Notes under the pieces: model-generated | Database searches by the model: none | What the model saw: only the letters and a program-made list of their open reading frames with translations | What the model was told of the DNA's origin: nothing | DNA from: Bacillota bacterium | Lineage (GTDB): Bacteria; Bacillota; Clostridia; Christensenellales; Aristaeellaceae | Length of the DNA stretch: 64,000 nucleotides | Assembly: GCA_023416585.1 (NCBI GenBank) | Contig: JAEZHM010000036.1 | Location: 72,213-136,212, forward strand | Direction of reading: 5' to 3' | In this document: positions 1-8,200 of the stretch, piece after piece | Numbering within the stretch: position 1 is the stretch's first letter | Layout: every line of letters starts with the position of its first letter | Position numbers and translations under genes: made by a program

Positions 1-1140
1 AATCTGCCCAGCACCACCTTTTAACTCTCCCCAAGCTACTGCATTACCTTTTATCCCATAGATTGCATCAACATCATTTCCTAACTCCTTACCTATTCTT
101 TTTACAAAATCATCATAATCCTCACATATATTTTCAAATTCCGATGCATCCAATTTTGAAATACCTTCTAATTCAAGAACCTTATTCAGAGCATCTAAAT
201 TGCCAAATCTTATAGCATCGACCTTGTCAAAATATGTTACATTATTGAATCTTACGCTATGATATGCCTTCTCATTTTCGACATACGGAAGGGAGCGTTC
301 ACTATAAGAATATTTTCCTTCCAACGGAACATCAGCAAAATTAGAACCACTCATAGGCCCATATCTATCACAATTTTCGGGCAACATATTGCTTCTGGAA
401 ACAGATGCAATTGTTGCTTTATCAAAACCAAGATACTTAGGCCAATAAAATATTACTTTGCCATCCTCATTAAAATATTTTACATACTTAGCATCAATCG
501 GAATATTAATATCTGTTTTGTCCAAAATTCCATTGTAGGCTTCCTGGATTTTCTGAACTTTATCCGCAATGGAAAAATTTGAACATTTGCCAATATACTT
601 GATATACCCTCTGAAATCATCCCAAGATTTAAATTTTAGGCTTTCTCCTACGTTTTCAGCTGTCCACCCATCGTCTTTCCCCGCATCCCCAGCCCCGCTT
701 GCGTTTTTCCCCTGCGTACCTTCTCCCATTATATCTCTTTCATTACCCGGCGCAAGAGGATTCCCTTCTGTCCCCTCATTGCTCACATTGTAAGGTTTCG
801 TCTGGTCAGGCGGTACGGTCTCCGGCTCCCCAGTTTGCCCCCCAACCTGTTCATTGGCTCTTGTCTGCGCTCGCTGGCGAAGAAATGCGTCATAACTTTG
901 TTGTGCCTTGGCATTCACACTTGCCCTGTCCAGCTGCTGGGCGCCATCAAGGTTCTTAAGGGCGCTGGCCAGTGCCTGCTGGCTGCTTTGAAATGCCTGT
1001 TCCGCATTTTCACGTGTAGTAGAAGCTTCCATAAGACTTTGATGGGCAGCCACAACCGTATCCGCAGCAACCGAATTGGACATGTCTTTATAAAATTCGG
1101 CTTGTGCCCGCGCTAGCGTACTCGACGCTTTCTGGATAAC
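1..1140 (-). pseudogene. Orphan TNT-like NAD glycohydrolase toxin cassette (no start codon, runs off window)
   Basis: The minus frame is open from 1222 down to base 1, but scaffold homology begins only at about 1140 and no ribosome site precedes it. The first part repeats the scaffold coiled coil and linker of the gene at 2964-5240 (VIQ, QAEFYKDM, NVSNE, EGNPL, IMGEG). From about 610 down the sequence is unrelated to that gene and reads like a tuberculosis necrotizing toxin (TNT) domain: DRYG (369-358), ERSLPY (300-283), YH (264-259) and a final GGAGQ (18-4). The two Arg are 23 residues apart and the second Arg is 12 before the His, the spacing I recall for the catalytic residues of M. tuberculosis TNT. 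The Gln lies further away, after an insertion. A TNT domain hydrolyses NAD+. With no start, this looks like a silent cassette that recombination could join to the full scaffold. Its immunity gene should lie beyond base 1. Confidence 0.8.
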
Positions 1141-1141
1141 T

Positions 1142-1175
1142 AAACAAAAAAGCGCACTCTGCAAAACAGAGTGCG
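1142..1175 (-). terminator. Rho-independent terminator after orphan immunity gene
   Basis: Read on the minus strand, a perfect 9-bp stem (CGCACTCTG / CAGAGTGCG) with a five-base loop is followed by CTTTTTTGTTTA. It closes the module that ends at 1222 and separates it from the TNT cassette. Confidence 0.85.
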
Positions 1176-1221
1176 TGATTGATCGAATTTCAAAATAAAG
1201 ATTGCTATTTTGCTGTACTTA

Positions 1222-1563
1222 TTACGCTTCTCTCTTACTCATATCACATACCACTTCATCAAGTACCTGGAGGTTATGTAAGAGATTTTCGGGTTTACAG
1301 CTTTCAAAACCGTCATAGATTATTTGGCTTGTTAAATCGTCAACCCACTTATTTCCACCTGCAGTTTTTAAAGCGATTCCCAGTATTGAACGGTCATATG
1401 TCAATATCACATCCACCTTATGATAAAGCCTCATAGGCAACTTAAATTCAGGGAAAGGGGAATTTGTAATCTTGACCTCTCCAATTTCGCAATTATCTCC
1501 CCATACCTTATTAGCCAGCTCTCCGATTAGCTTGATATTTGCTTCTGCATGATTATCTAACAT
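1222..1563 (-). CDS. Candidate immunity protein of the orphan toxin at 1553-2080
   Basis: A 113-residue acidic cytoplasmic protein with no signal peptide or membrane segment. The ATG at 1563 is chosen because AAGGAGG lies eight bases upstream; the in-frame TTG at 1581 sits on top of that site. The ATG lies inside the last codons of the orphan toxin (11-base overlap), so the two would be translated in a coupled way, as toxin-immunity pairs usually are. I do not recognise the family. It starts MLDNHAEANIKLIGEL and holds the stretch KVDVILTYDRSILGIALK. Function is inferred from position only: directly behind a toxin tip and directly before a terminator. It may be transcribed from the main toxin promoter or from a weak one of its own, which I cannot see. 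Confidence 0.65.
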   Translation of the reverse strand: MLDNHAEANIKLIGELANKVWGDNCEIGEVKITNSPFPEFKLPMRLYHKVDVILTYDRSILGIALKTAGGNKWVDDLTSQIIYDGFESCKPENLLHNLQVLDEVVCDMSKREA

Positions 1564-2080
1564 ACCAAAAGCCTCCTTCAAAAATCAAATTTGTATCACT
1601 CAAGCTCATCCGCTTTTTTATGTATTTCCATTCTTGGAAAAGGAATGACTTCCTATTTTCTAGCGGATTATGCGAAAAACGAATAGTCTTTTCACTATTA
1701 ATGGCGTCTTCCAACGCGGTAACATTAAAGTAGCTGAACATTTCATCATCAGTTAGGTTGTACATGTCCTTTATCTTCGACCATTCATTCACCAAGCTAA
1801 AGTACGCCGAATCATTCCCAGCCCTCGCGATATAAGAATCAGGACCTGGTCTGGACCAGTCTTCAATTCCATTTGTGATCGTTGGGGTAAATCTGCCAAG
1901 TGTAAATATTTTTGCTTCTGGATTTATTATGGAGGATAGCCTTAATGATTTAAATATATCGAAAGGGACTTTCCCGCCAACTTTCCCATCAAAAACTTCA
2001 AATCCGTCAATGAGTTCAACCGCTTCAGCAGTCTGTCCATCGGCCTTCCCCGCATCCCCAGCCCCGCCCGCTAAAATTCT
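1553..2080 (-). pseudogene. Orphan C-terminal toxin cassette without start codon
   Basis: The frame opens at a TAG near 2083 and continues to the TAA at 1553 with no ATG preceded by a ribosome site. It begins with the linker GAGDAGKADGQTAE, nearly identical to the linker of the TNT cassette (GAGDAGKDDGWTAE), so the break falls inside the shared pretoxin region. The following ~150 residues form a different domain. They end in motifs I associate with C-terminal tips of many Rhs/haemagglutinin-like toxins: NLTDDEMFSYFN, LEDAINSEKTIRFSHNP, FQEWKYIKKR and a terminal GGFWY. No catalytic activity is known to me for this tip. It is a displaced module awaiting recombination, or a relic. Its partner is the overlapping immunity gene at 1222-1563. 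Confidence 0.75.
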
Positions 2081-2113
2081 CTAGATAGTCCGATTCAAAT
2101 CCACTTTGTATTG

Positions 2114-2150
2114 AAATAAAAAAACGCATCCTGTGAAACACAAGATGCGT
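2114..2150 (-). terminator. Rho-independent terminator after orphan immunity gene
   Basis: On the minus strand a 12-bp stem (ACGCATCTTGTG / CACAGGATGCGT, one U-G wobble) with a TTT loop is followed by TTTTTTTATTTC. It follows the immunity gene that ends at 2230, repeating the module design seen at 1142-1175. Confidence 0.85.
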
Positions 2151-2229
2151 ACTAAAAAGATCGTCCATATGCATTTGATAACCGGCTAGAGTCAAATTGA
2201 TGACTAAAGCGCTGATATAAATACTTTGC

Positions 2230-2505
2230 TTATCTATATCGAATAGAGATATCCCCATCTTCATAAATAGCTGGAACACAAATCCCCTTAACCCCATCCT
2301 TACTTTTTACAAACCAATTGTTTTCATCTAATAGTTCCTCCGCAAATTTTGTTTCATCCATTCCTTCTTCACATACTAGCGCATCAAGAAAATCTTTATA
2401 CTTGACATAGGATTTACATGGAATAAATTTGCCATGAATCCAGTACTCCTCATGGTATACGTATTCAATTTCCCCAATTACTTCTTCTTTGAATAATATA
2501 TCCAT
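2230..2505 (-). CDS. Candidate immunity protein, partner toxin almost deleted
   Basis: A 91-residue, very acidic cytoplasmic protein (EEVIGEIEYVYHEEYW, CEEGMDETKFAEELLDE). The ATG at 2505 has AGAGG six bases upstream. No family is recognised. It sits between the main immunity gene (2657-2962) and a terminator. Just ahead of it only the last 17 codons of a toxin frame survive (2544-2597), next to a REP palindrome. The simplest reading is an immunity gene that outlived its toxin, kept because it still protects against relatives carrying that toxin. It might instead guard against the main tip; nothing in the sequence decides this. Confidence 0.6.
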   Translation of the reverse strand: MDILFKEEVIGEIEYVYHEEYWIHGKFIPCKSYVKYKDFLDALVCEEGMDETKFAEELLDENNWFVKSKDGVKGICVPAIYEDGDISIRYR

Positions 2506-2543
2506 CAAAAACCTCTTTCGAAGATCAAATTCTTGTCAGTTAT

Positions 2544-2597
2544 TTAGTCCCATTCTGTAAGTAGGGCATCAGTATCATAGTCAGGCGGATTACTCAG
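2544..2597 (-). pseudogene. Last codons of a deleted toxin tip
   Basis: A minus-strand frame reads LSNPPDYDTDALLTEWD and a TAA, ending 38 bases before the start of the following immunity gene. The sequence before it is the REP palindrome at 2599-2634, so the body of the toxin seems to have been lost at that repeat. The call rests on position and composition only. Confidence 0.4.
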
Positions 2598-2598
2598 T

Positions 2599-2634
2599 AC
2601 AGGGGACGGCAGACAGTGTCAATCCGTCCTCTGT
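2599..2634. repeat. REP-type palindrome (GGGGACGG family)
   Basis: ACAGGGGACGG and CCGTCCTCTGT form an 11-base inverted repeat around a 14-base loop containing AGACAGTGTC. The same core recurs in this window near 25870, 29630, 46390, 48010, 52137 and 58830. Confidence 0.75.
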
Positions 2635-2656
2635 GCCACCTTGGAGGTGATTTTTA

Positions 2657-2962
2657 TCATTTAACCTTGTTCAGAACGTGTTGCACAAATTCTTCCGGCA
2701 GTTCCATATCATATTTTTCAACATAGTAAATCACATCTGAGCGCCATCCGTACGTTCCATCTGACATCAAAAAGAGGTTAGGAATTCTATTATCAGGATT
2801 GATTACATCACGAACAATAGCCGGCGCTACTGCGTCAACATGGCACTTCTTCATGTATTTCAGAACCTCATCTTTTTCTCTGATAGGTTTATTAATGAGA
2901 TCCATGATTGATGGAAGGTTATTATCATTGTCTAGTTCCCGTGTTTCTCCAATAAAAATCAT
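2657..2962 (-). CDS. Candidate immunity protein of the main toxin
   Basis: A 101-residue cytoplasmic protein beginning MIFIGETREL. The ATG at 2962 is preferred: AAGGAGAGG lies just upstream and the ATG begins one base after the TAG of the toxin gene. A longer start at 2983 would overlap the toxin and place the ribosome site inside the coding region. The C-terminal half carries SDGTYGWRSDVIYYVEKY and LPEEFVQHV, a pattern (DG-x-W ... YYV ... LPxEF) that I have met in small immunity-like proteins beside Rhs and related toxins, though I cannot name the family. The strict one-base spacing behind the CHG/ISCQAG toxin tip is the main argument that it neutralises that tip. Confidence 0.7.
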   Translation of the reverse strand: MIFIGETRELDNDNNLPSIMDLINKPIREKDEVLKYMKKCHVDAVAPAIVRDVINPDNRIPNLFLMSDGTYGWRSDVIYYVEKYDMELPEEFVQHVLNKVK

Positions 2963-2963
2963 A

Positions 2964-5240
2964 CTACCTCTCCTTCGGGCCAAATAGTGCCCAGCTTCCA
3001 GTGTTATATTTGCCCACTTTCATTTCACCATCAGGATATACATATACGATATCCGTTGGCGCAAGTACCGATACGCCAAGTTGATTTGCGATATATTGAG
3101 CTGTAAATGAGTCTACTGCACCGGCCTGACAAGATATTAACCTCACAGGTCCCCCTTCAAATACTGGACTATTTTTCAGTATCTCGGCAAATTCTCGTGG
3201 TGTCAGGTTGATCTCATTCCCATCTAGGTCCTTATATGAAAAACTCTCTTTATCTCCGTGGCATATGATATCCTGATATCCTTCTATTGGTTTGATATTC
3301 TTGGAATTTTTCCACATCAGGTCCATCTTGTTCAGGAATCTGGCAGATAACGTTAATACATTTTCGGAATTAATGTTATACTCTGAACCAGCCTCCTGCC
3401 CACCTGGATTCCCTACACCTTCGGTCCCACTCGTGTCCTCCCCCTGCGCACCTTCTCCCATTATAACGCTTTCATTTACCGACACAAGGGGATTCCCTTC
3501 TTTCCTTTCATTGCTCACATTTTCAGAAAGCGTTGGATCAAGCGGTATTGTCCCTTGCTCCCCGGCTTGTCCCCCGGCCTGTTCATTGTTCCTTGCCTCC
3601 GCCCGATTCCGAAGAAATTCATCATAGCTTTGCTGGGCCTTGGCATTCACACTTGCCCTGTCCAGCTGCTGAGCGCCGTCAAGGTTTTTAAGGGCGCTGG
3701 TCAGTGCCTGCTGGCTGCTTTGAAATGCCTGTTCCGCATTTTCACGTGCAGTAGAAACTTCCATAAGGCTTTGATGGGCGGCCACCACCGCGTTCGCGGC
3801 ATCCGAGTTGGACATGTCTTTATAAAATTCGGCTTGTGCCTGCGCTAGCGTATTCGACGCATTCTGTTCGTTTTGAATAACGCGATGAAGGGCTGCCTTG
3901 GATTCATTCCAACCAGCCTGGGCATTTGCGACCTCTGTCTTATAGCCCGACAGATCCCCCATTGCTCCCTCGCCGGTCAAATCCATCCCAATGGCATTTA
4001 ATGCCTGCCCTTTGGCCTTGCCTTCCGCATACTTCACCATAAGCGGATCCTGCATATCCTGCGTAATCGCATTCTCCTGGGCAAGGATTGCATCCTGGTT
4101 CAGCGTCACGTTTTTCATATTCTCTTCCGCAACGATAACCGCTTTAGCATAACTGGGCAGGGCAGCAAGCAGGACAGCCTCCTTCACGTGCCCCGTTTTT
4201 ATCAGGTTGACGGCATAGTTGACGCCGCCCATACCCCATCGCTCTTGTATAGCATGCAAATTGTGGGGAGAGGATGCAGCAGCCATAAGCGCATCATCCA
4301 GTGCGGGATTGCCGGTGTTTACATCTGCGCCTTTCAATGCATCGGATGTGAGCTGAACCAGGGTTTCCTGGATAATAACATCTGCATCGGATCTCGTCCC
4401 CAGCATGGCTTCCCGAAGCTGCATCAGCGTGTACAGCGTCTGTGCCGCGGGCAAATCAAGATTCCCATCTGACACATACGTTTCCAAGACCTGCTTGAGT
4501 GCAGCATCCTTCATGCTAACGATAGTTGACAATGCTCCCGTCAAATCTGTGCCCATGGAAACCGAATCAGAAGTATTCACCGCACCGTTCAGGAAGGATG
4601 CAAATTGGGTAATTGCATCCGCTTTAATCCCCAGCACCTCCTGGGCCGCCTGCTCATACATCGCCCGCGTTTCCGGGTCTATGATTGTGCCGCTTAATTG
4701 CGCTTTGGCTATATCCTTCATCATTTGCGCCGTCATGGATACAGCGCCTTGGTCGGTGGCAAGTACATCCACACCGGCGCTGGCGCTGTCTTTAATAGAG
4801 TTCATAAGGGCGTTGTATCGTAGGCTGGCGGCTCCGGCATAGTCCTTATTGGATTCAAGCTGTTCAATGTATTTAATGTCAGCAAGGGCGGGAGGCTGTA
4901 TATTTCCATTTTCCGCAGGGGCGTAGCTATCTGTTATTTGACCGGAATCAGGCAGCATCTCGCGGGGGGTATCTTCTTGGACTTCGCTGGTAGATGGCGG
5001 AACTATTGTAGATGCTGAGGCTACCTTTACAGCAACGGTGAAACTGTCTATACTCTCCTGAGAGGCCATTTCTCCTGTCGCCATCATTCTTCCAATACTC
5101 TTGGCAACATCCGCCGGTATATTTGGGTATTGCTTTTGTAACAACCTTGCTGCATTATCCGCTTTTATGTTGCCTATGATGTTAACAATTCCCCCGCCGA
5201 TTGTTCCGAAGAGGGCCCCCCCCCGCAGTAGCTTCGACAT
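2964..5240 (-). CDS. C-terminal part of giant polymorphic toxin: scaffold coiled coil plus cysteine-peptidase-like tip
   Basis: A 758-codon frame whose first ATG has no good ribosome site and lies inside the preceding frame (5182-8721). It is best read as the continuation of that protein after the G9 tract. Residues ~10-35 are hydrophobic and glycine-rich; ~120-400 are mostly alpha-helical; ~400-560 form an Ala/Gln/Glu-rich coiled coil. Then comes a low-complexity hinge (NVSNE, EGNPL, IMGEGAQGEDTSG). The last ~130 residues form the tip: IICHG, then RLISCQAG and LGVSVLAPTD. A His in CHG and a Cys in ISCQAG suggest a caspase-like or MARTX-protease-like Cys-His dyad, which is an inference from motif order. 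No signal peptide is present. The immunity gene follows one base later. The right-edge protein (60883-64000) shares the scaffold but not the tip. Confidence 0.75.
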   Translation of the reverse strand: MSKLLRGGALFGTIGGGIVNIIGNIKADNAARLLQKQYPNIPADVAKSIGRMMATGEMASQESIDSFTVAVKVASASTIVPPSTSEVQEDTPREMLPDSGQITDSYAPAENGNIQPPALADIKYIEQLESNKDYAGAASLRYNALMNSIKDSASAGVDVLATDQGAVSMTAQMMKDIAKAQLSGTIIDPETRAMYEQAAQEVLGIKADAITQFASFLNGAVNTSDSVSMGTDLTGALSTIVSMKDAALKQVLETYVSDGNLDLPAAQTLYTLMQLREAMLGTRSDADVIIQETLVQLTSDALKGADVNTGNPALDDALMAAASSPHNLHAIQERWGMGGVNYAVNLIKTGHVKEAVLLAALPSYAKAVIVAEENMKNVTLNQDAILAQENAITQDMQDPLMVKYAEGKAKGQALNAIGMDLTGEGAMGDLSGYKTEVANAQAGWNESKAALHRVIQNEQNASNTLAQAQAEFYKDMSNSDAANAVVAAHQSLMEVSTARENAEQAFQSSQQALTSALKNLDGAQQLDRASVNAKAQQSYDEFLRNRAEARNNEQAGGQAGEQGTIPLDPTLSENVSNERKEGNPLVSVNESVIMGEGAQGEDTSGTEGVGNPGGQEAGSEYNINSENVLTLSARFLNKMDLMWKNSKNIKPIEGYQDIICHGDKESFSYKDLDGNEINLTPREFAEILKNSPVFEGGPVRLISCQAGAVDSFTAQYIANQLGVSVLAPTDIVYVYPDGEMKVGKYNTGSWALFGPKER

Positions 5241-8200
5241 ATTCCCATGCCGTCTGTATGTCAGCCATTGCTACTGCTGCTTCAGGCCCTACTCCGCTTC
5301 TGTAATAATACGCAATAAGCTGGCTATATCGGCTGTTAGGCCCGTTGTACAATCTGTCGGTGCCATTTTTAACATACTGGGTCAGCCCTTCTTCTATCAT
5401 TTCAGGCAAAGTCCCTTTGAAAAATATTGTTTTCAAAAAGCCCTTTGCCGTATCCGGATTGGCAAGGATGCTCGCCAAGCGTTCGCCAGTCCCGAATCTT
5501 TCAATCAGGTATTCAATTGCAAAGGTAGATGCCGAATTTGTAAACGTCTGATAGGAATCTGCACCCCACCGCTCTACCTCTACAGCCTTGCTTCCCGCTG
5601 CTTCCATAGCCTGTATTGCAGCCATCCCCGCAGGACTGCCTAAAAGCAGTGATGTGAGCATATCAATTCCGCTGAACCCAAGCTCGCCTAGACCTTTAGG
5701 AAGTATCTCCAGGATATTGTCTGTGCTCTGCTCATTCACCATTTGAGGCAAATATAGTGTATCATAGGCAGTCGTGTCCTTATTTGCGGCGGCGTTGTAT
5801 ATGGAGTTCCAGAAAGCCAGCGCACCCGCCACAGGAGCAGTTATTACACGACCAACACCCTGTACCCACAATGGCTGTTCGTTCATCGTTTGCAGTACTG
5901 ATTTCCCAAATCTGGCCTTGACGCTCTCGTTGATGGAATCCAGGTATGTGTTTGCCTCCTCAATTCCATACTTCCCAAGTTTGTACAGGTAAAGCATCTT
6001 TTCAGACGGGTAAAGTAGTATTGCATTTCCATAGGTATTCGGGTCCCTGTAGTAAGCTCCGTTTCCTGTTAGGATAACGTCATTCTGCTTCTTTTCGCTG
6101 ATTCTATTGTCAGGTGATGCTTCCCCAATTGCGGTCATGGAGTCTAAATCATCCGATAAAAGCTCCATCTGATTTTTAGCGTCCTGAAGTTTGTATTCAG
6201 CCGTAAGATAGTCATTCAGCCATTCTCCGTATGAATTTTCTGAGAACTCTTTTTTGAGGTACCCTTTTAGTCCTACAAAGTAGTCATAATATTTCTTTGC
6301 TTTATCGTATTTTATTTGATAATAGTCAATCTGTTTTTGAACCAGAATCCTTGCCCATTCTCCGTCCGTCATGTCGTCAGGCTTTCCGTACATTCCAACC
6401 TCCGAGAACGTACGGAAAATAGGGCTATTATAGTTTTGATCCTCTTCCTGCATTCTCAGTTCCCGGATTACTTTTTGGGCTTCCGTTTGATTGATTCCAA
6501 GCCTTTCCGCTTCCCGATAAGACTTGATGCCGCTTTTATACATAATGTTGTTAACGTTGATTCTGTCGGCATCTGACGAAACCGCCGCAGCAGATATTTG
6601 CTCCTGAAGCGCATCGAGTTCCTGCGCAAGCTGGCGCAATGCATATACCGATGTTTTGGGGTCGGCCTCTGCCGCCTTATATTCTGCTTCTTTATCAAGA
6701 TATTGCTGCTGTAAACTTTGCTGCTCCGGAGTGTTATATGCAGCCTGTACGTCTTTTGCGGCCTGCTCGTTTTCCTGCTGCATAACACTTTTGTATGTAT
6801 TTTCTGCATCCTGCCCATGACCATATTCCCGGGCATATCTCCTGTTACTCATGGCCTCCGCTTTATCTGTGACAATCTCGTCTTGTACCGATTTTGCCAT
6901 CCATCCAGGCTTTCCGTACTTCTCCCAATATTCGTCTTTAATGGCCGCATGTGATGTATCATACAATCCCGCTTCAAAAACTGGGTGCAAATACTGTACA
7001 ATGCGCGGATCGGATATATATTTGTTGTACACATTATATGTAGGAGGATAATCGCTTATCGTTGTACTGTCTTGCTCGAACTTCCTATTATCCATGGCTT
7101 CCGCTCTATCCTGCGCCGCCTGATCAAAAACAGACTGTTGCGGAACAGGAGATGTCATAGGCGGATTTTCTTCAATTGTTCTCTTAAGGTCCGCCTCATC
7201 CGCCTTCACCATCCAGTCAGGCTTGCCGCCACTAAGCTTATAATACTGGTCCGTTGGCATCCCGTATTCGTTTGCTAGGCCCTGCTGCGCAGCGTCGGCC
7301 TTGATCGCATTCCATTCCGTCATATGGCCGGCATACGGATGCTGCTGCGTCTTCCCTCCTCCGCCAGACGATAGGCGCATGCCGTTCAACTTGTCATCCC
7401 CGCCGGGCATGTACCATGTATTGATGTTCCAGGCGACGGCTGGCCCTTCTTCCCACAGAATGCTTTTGGAGGAGGTCAGGCTTTTTGTGAAAATGCCGGT
7501 TTGCAGCGCATTCCCCTGCGCATTGATTACCGCGCGCTTTTCATTTTGGGCGGCAGCCGTCAAATCATCACTATTTTTTACGGCACCCATGCGCCTGTTC
7601 TGGATATCGGCCTTTTCATTGACCATGGCGGCGATATCCTCATAGCGGTAGTCTACAGGGCGGGTAAGCTTGGTAAGGTCACCGCTCATGCGGCCTTCGT
7701 CCATCCTTATAAGGGCGGGGTAATCCTTCAGGATGTTCCGCAGTATTACATCCGGCTCAGCCTTTCCCGAAGCGGCGGAAAGCTTAAGACGGATGGAAAT
7801 TTTCCTGTCAAGAGCTTTTAGCTCCGCTTCCGCCTGAGTTGTAAACCGCTCGGCATCGTAAGCCTCTTGGTACATTCTTTTTGAGGTTTCATTGTTGGAT
7901 GTGAGGATGCCCTTGTTCCTACTAAACCAATCCTGGTTGAACGTGCCGACGCCAAAATATTCCGCGGCTTCATCCACCGTGCTGCCCAATGCATTCGGGT
8001 TGTACGCACTGTTATTGGGGTCCAGCTTTACCTTGACCCCAGGGTCAGCCATAAACGTATTCCCCATACCCCAGGCATACTTCATGGCGTCCAGCGTATG
8101 GTTTCCGCTGCCCTTCCCGTTGCGCGCACTCCAAAGTATGCCATACACGGCGTCGTCATCAAAATCGACGCCGCGGTTTAGTAAAACAGGCCTGCCCCTT

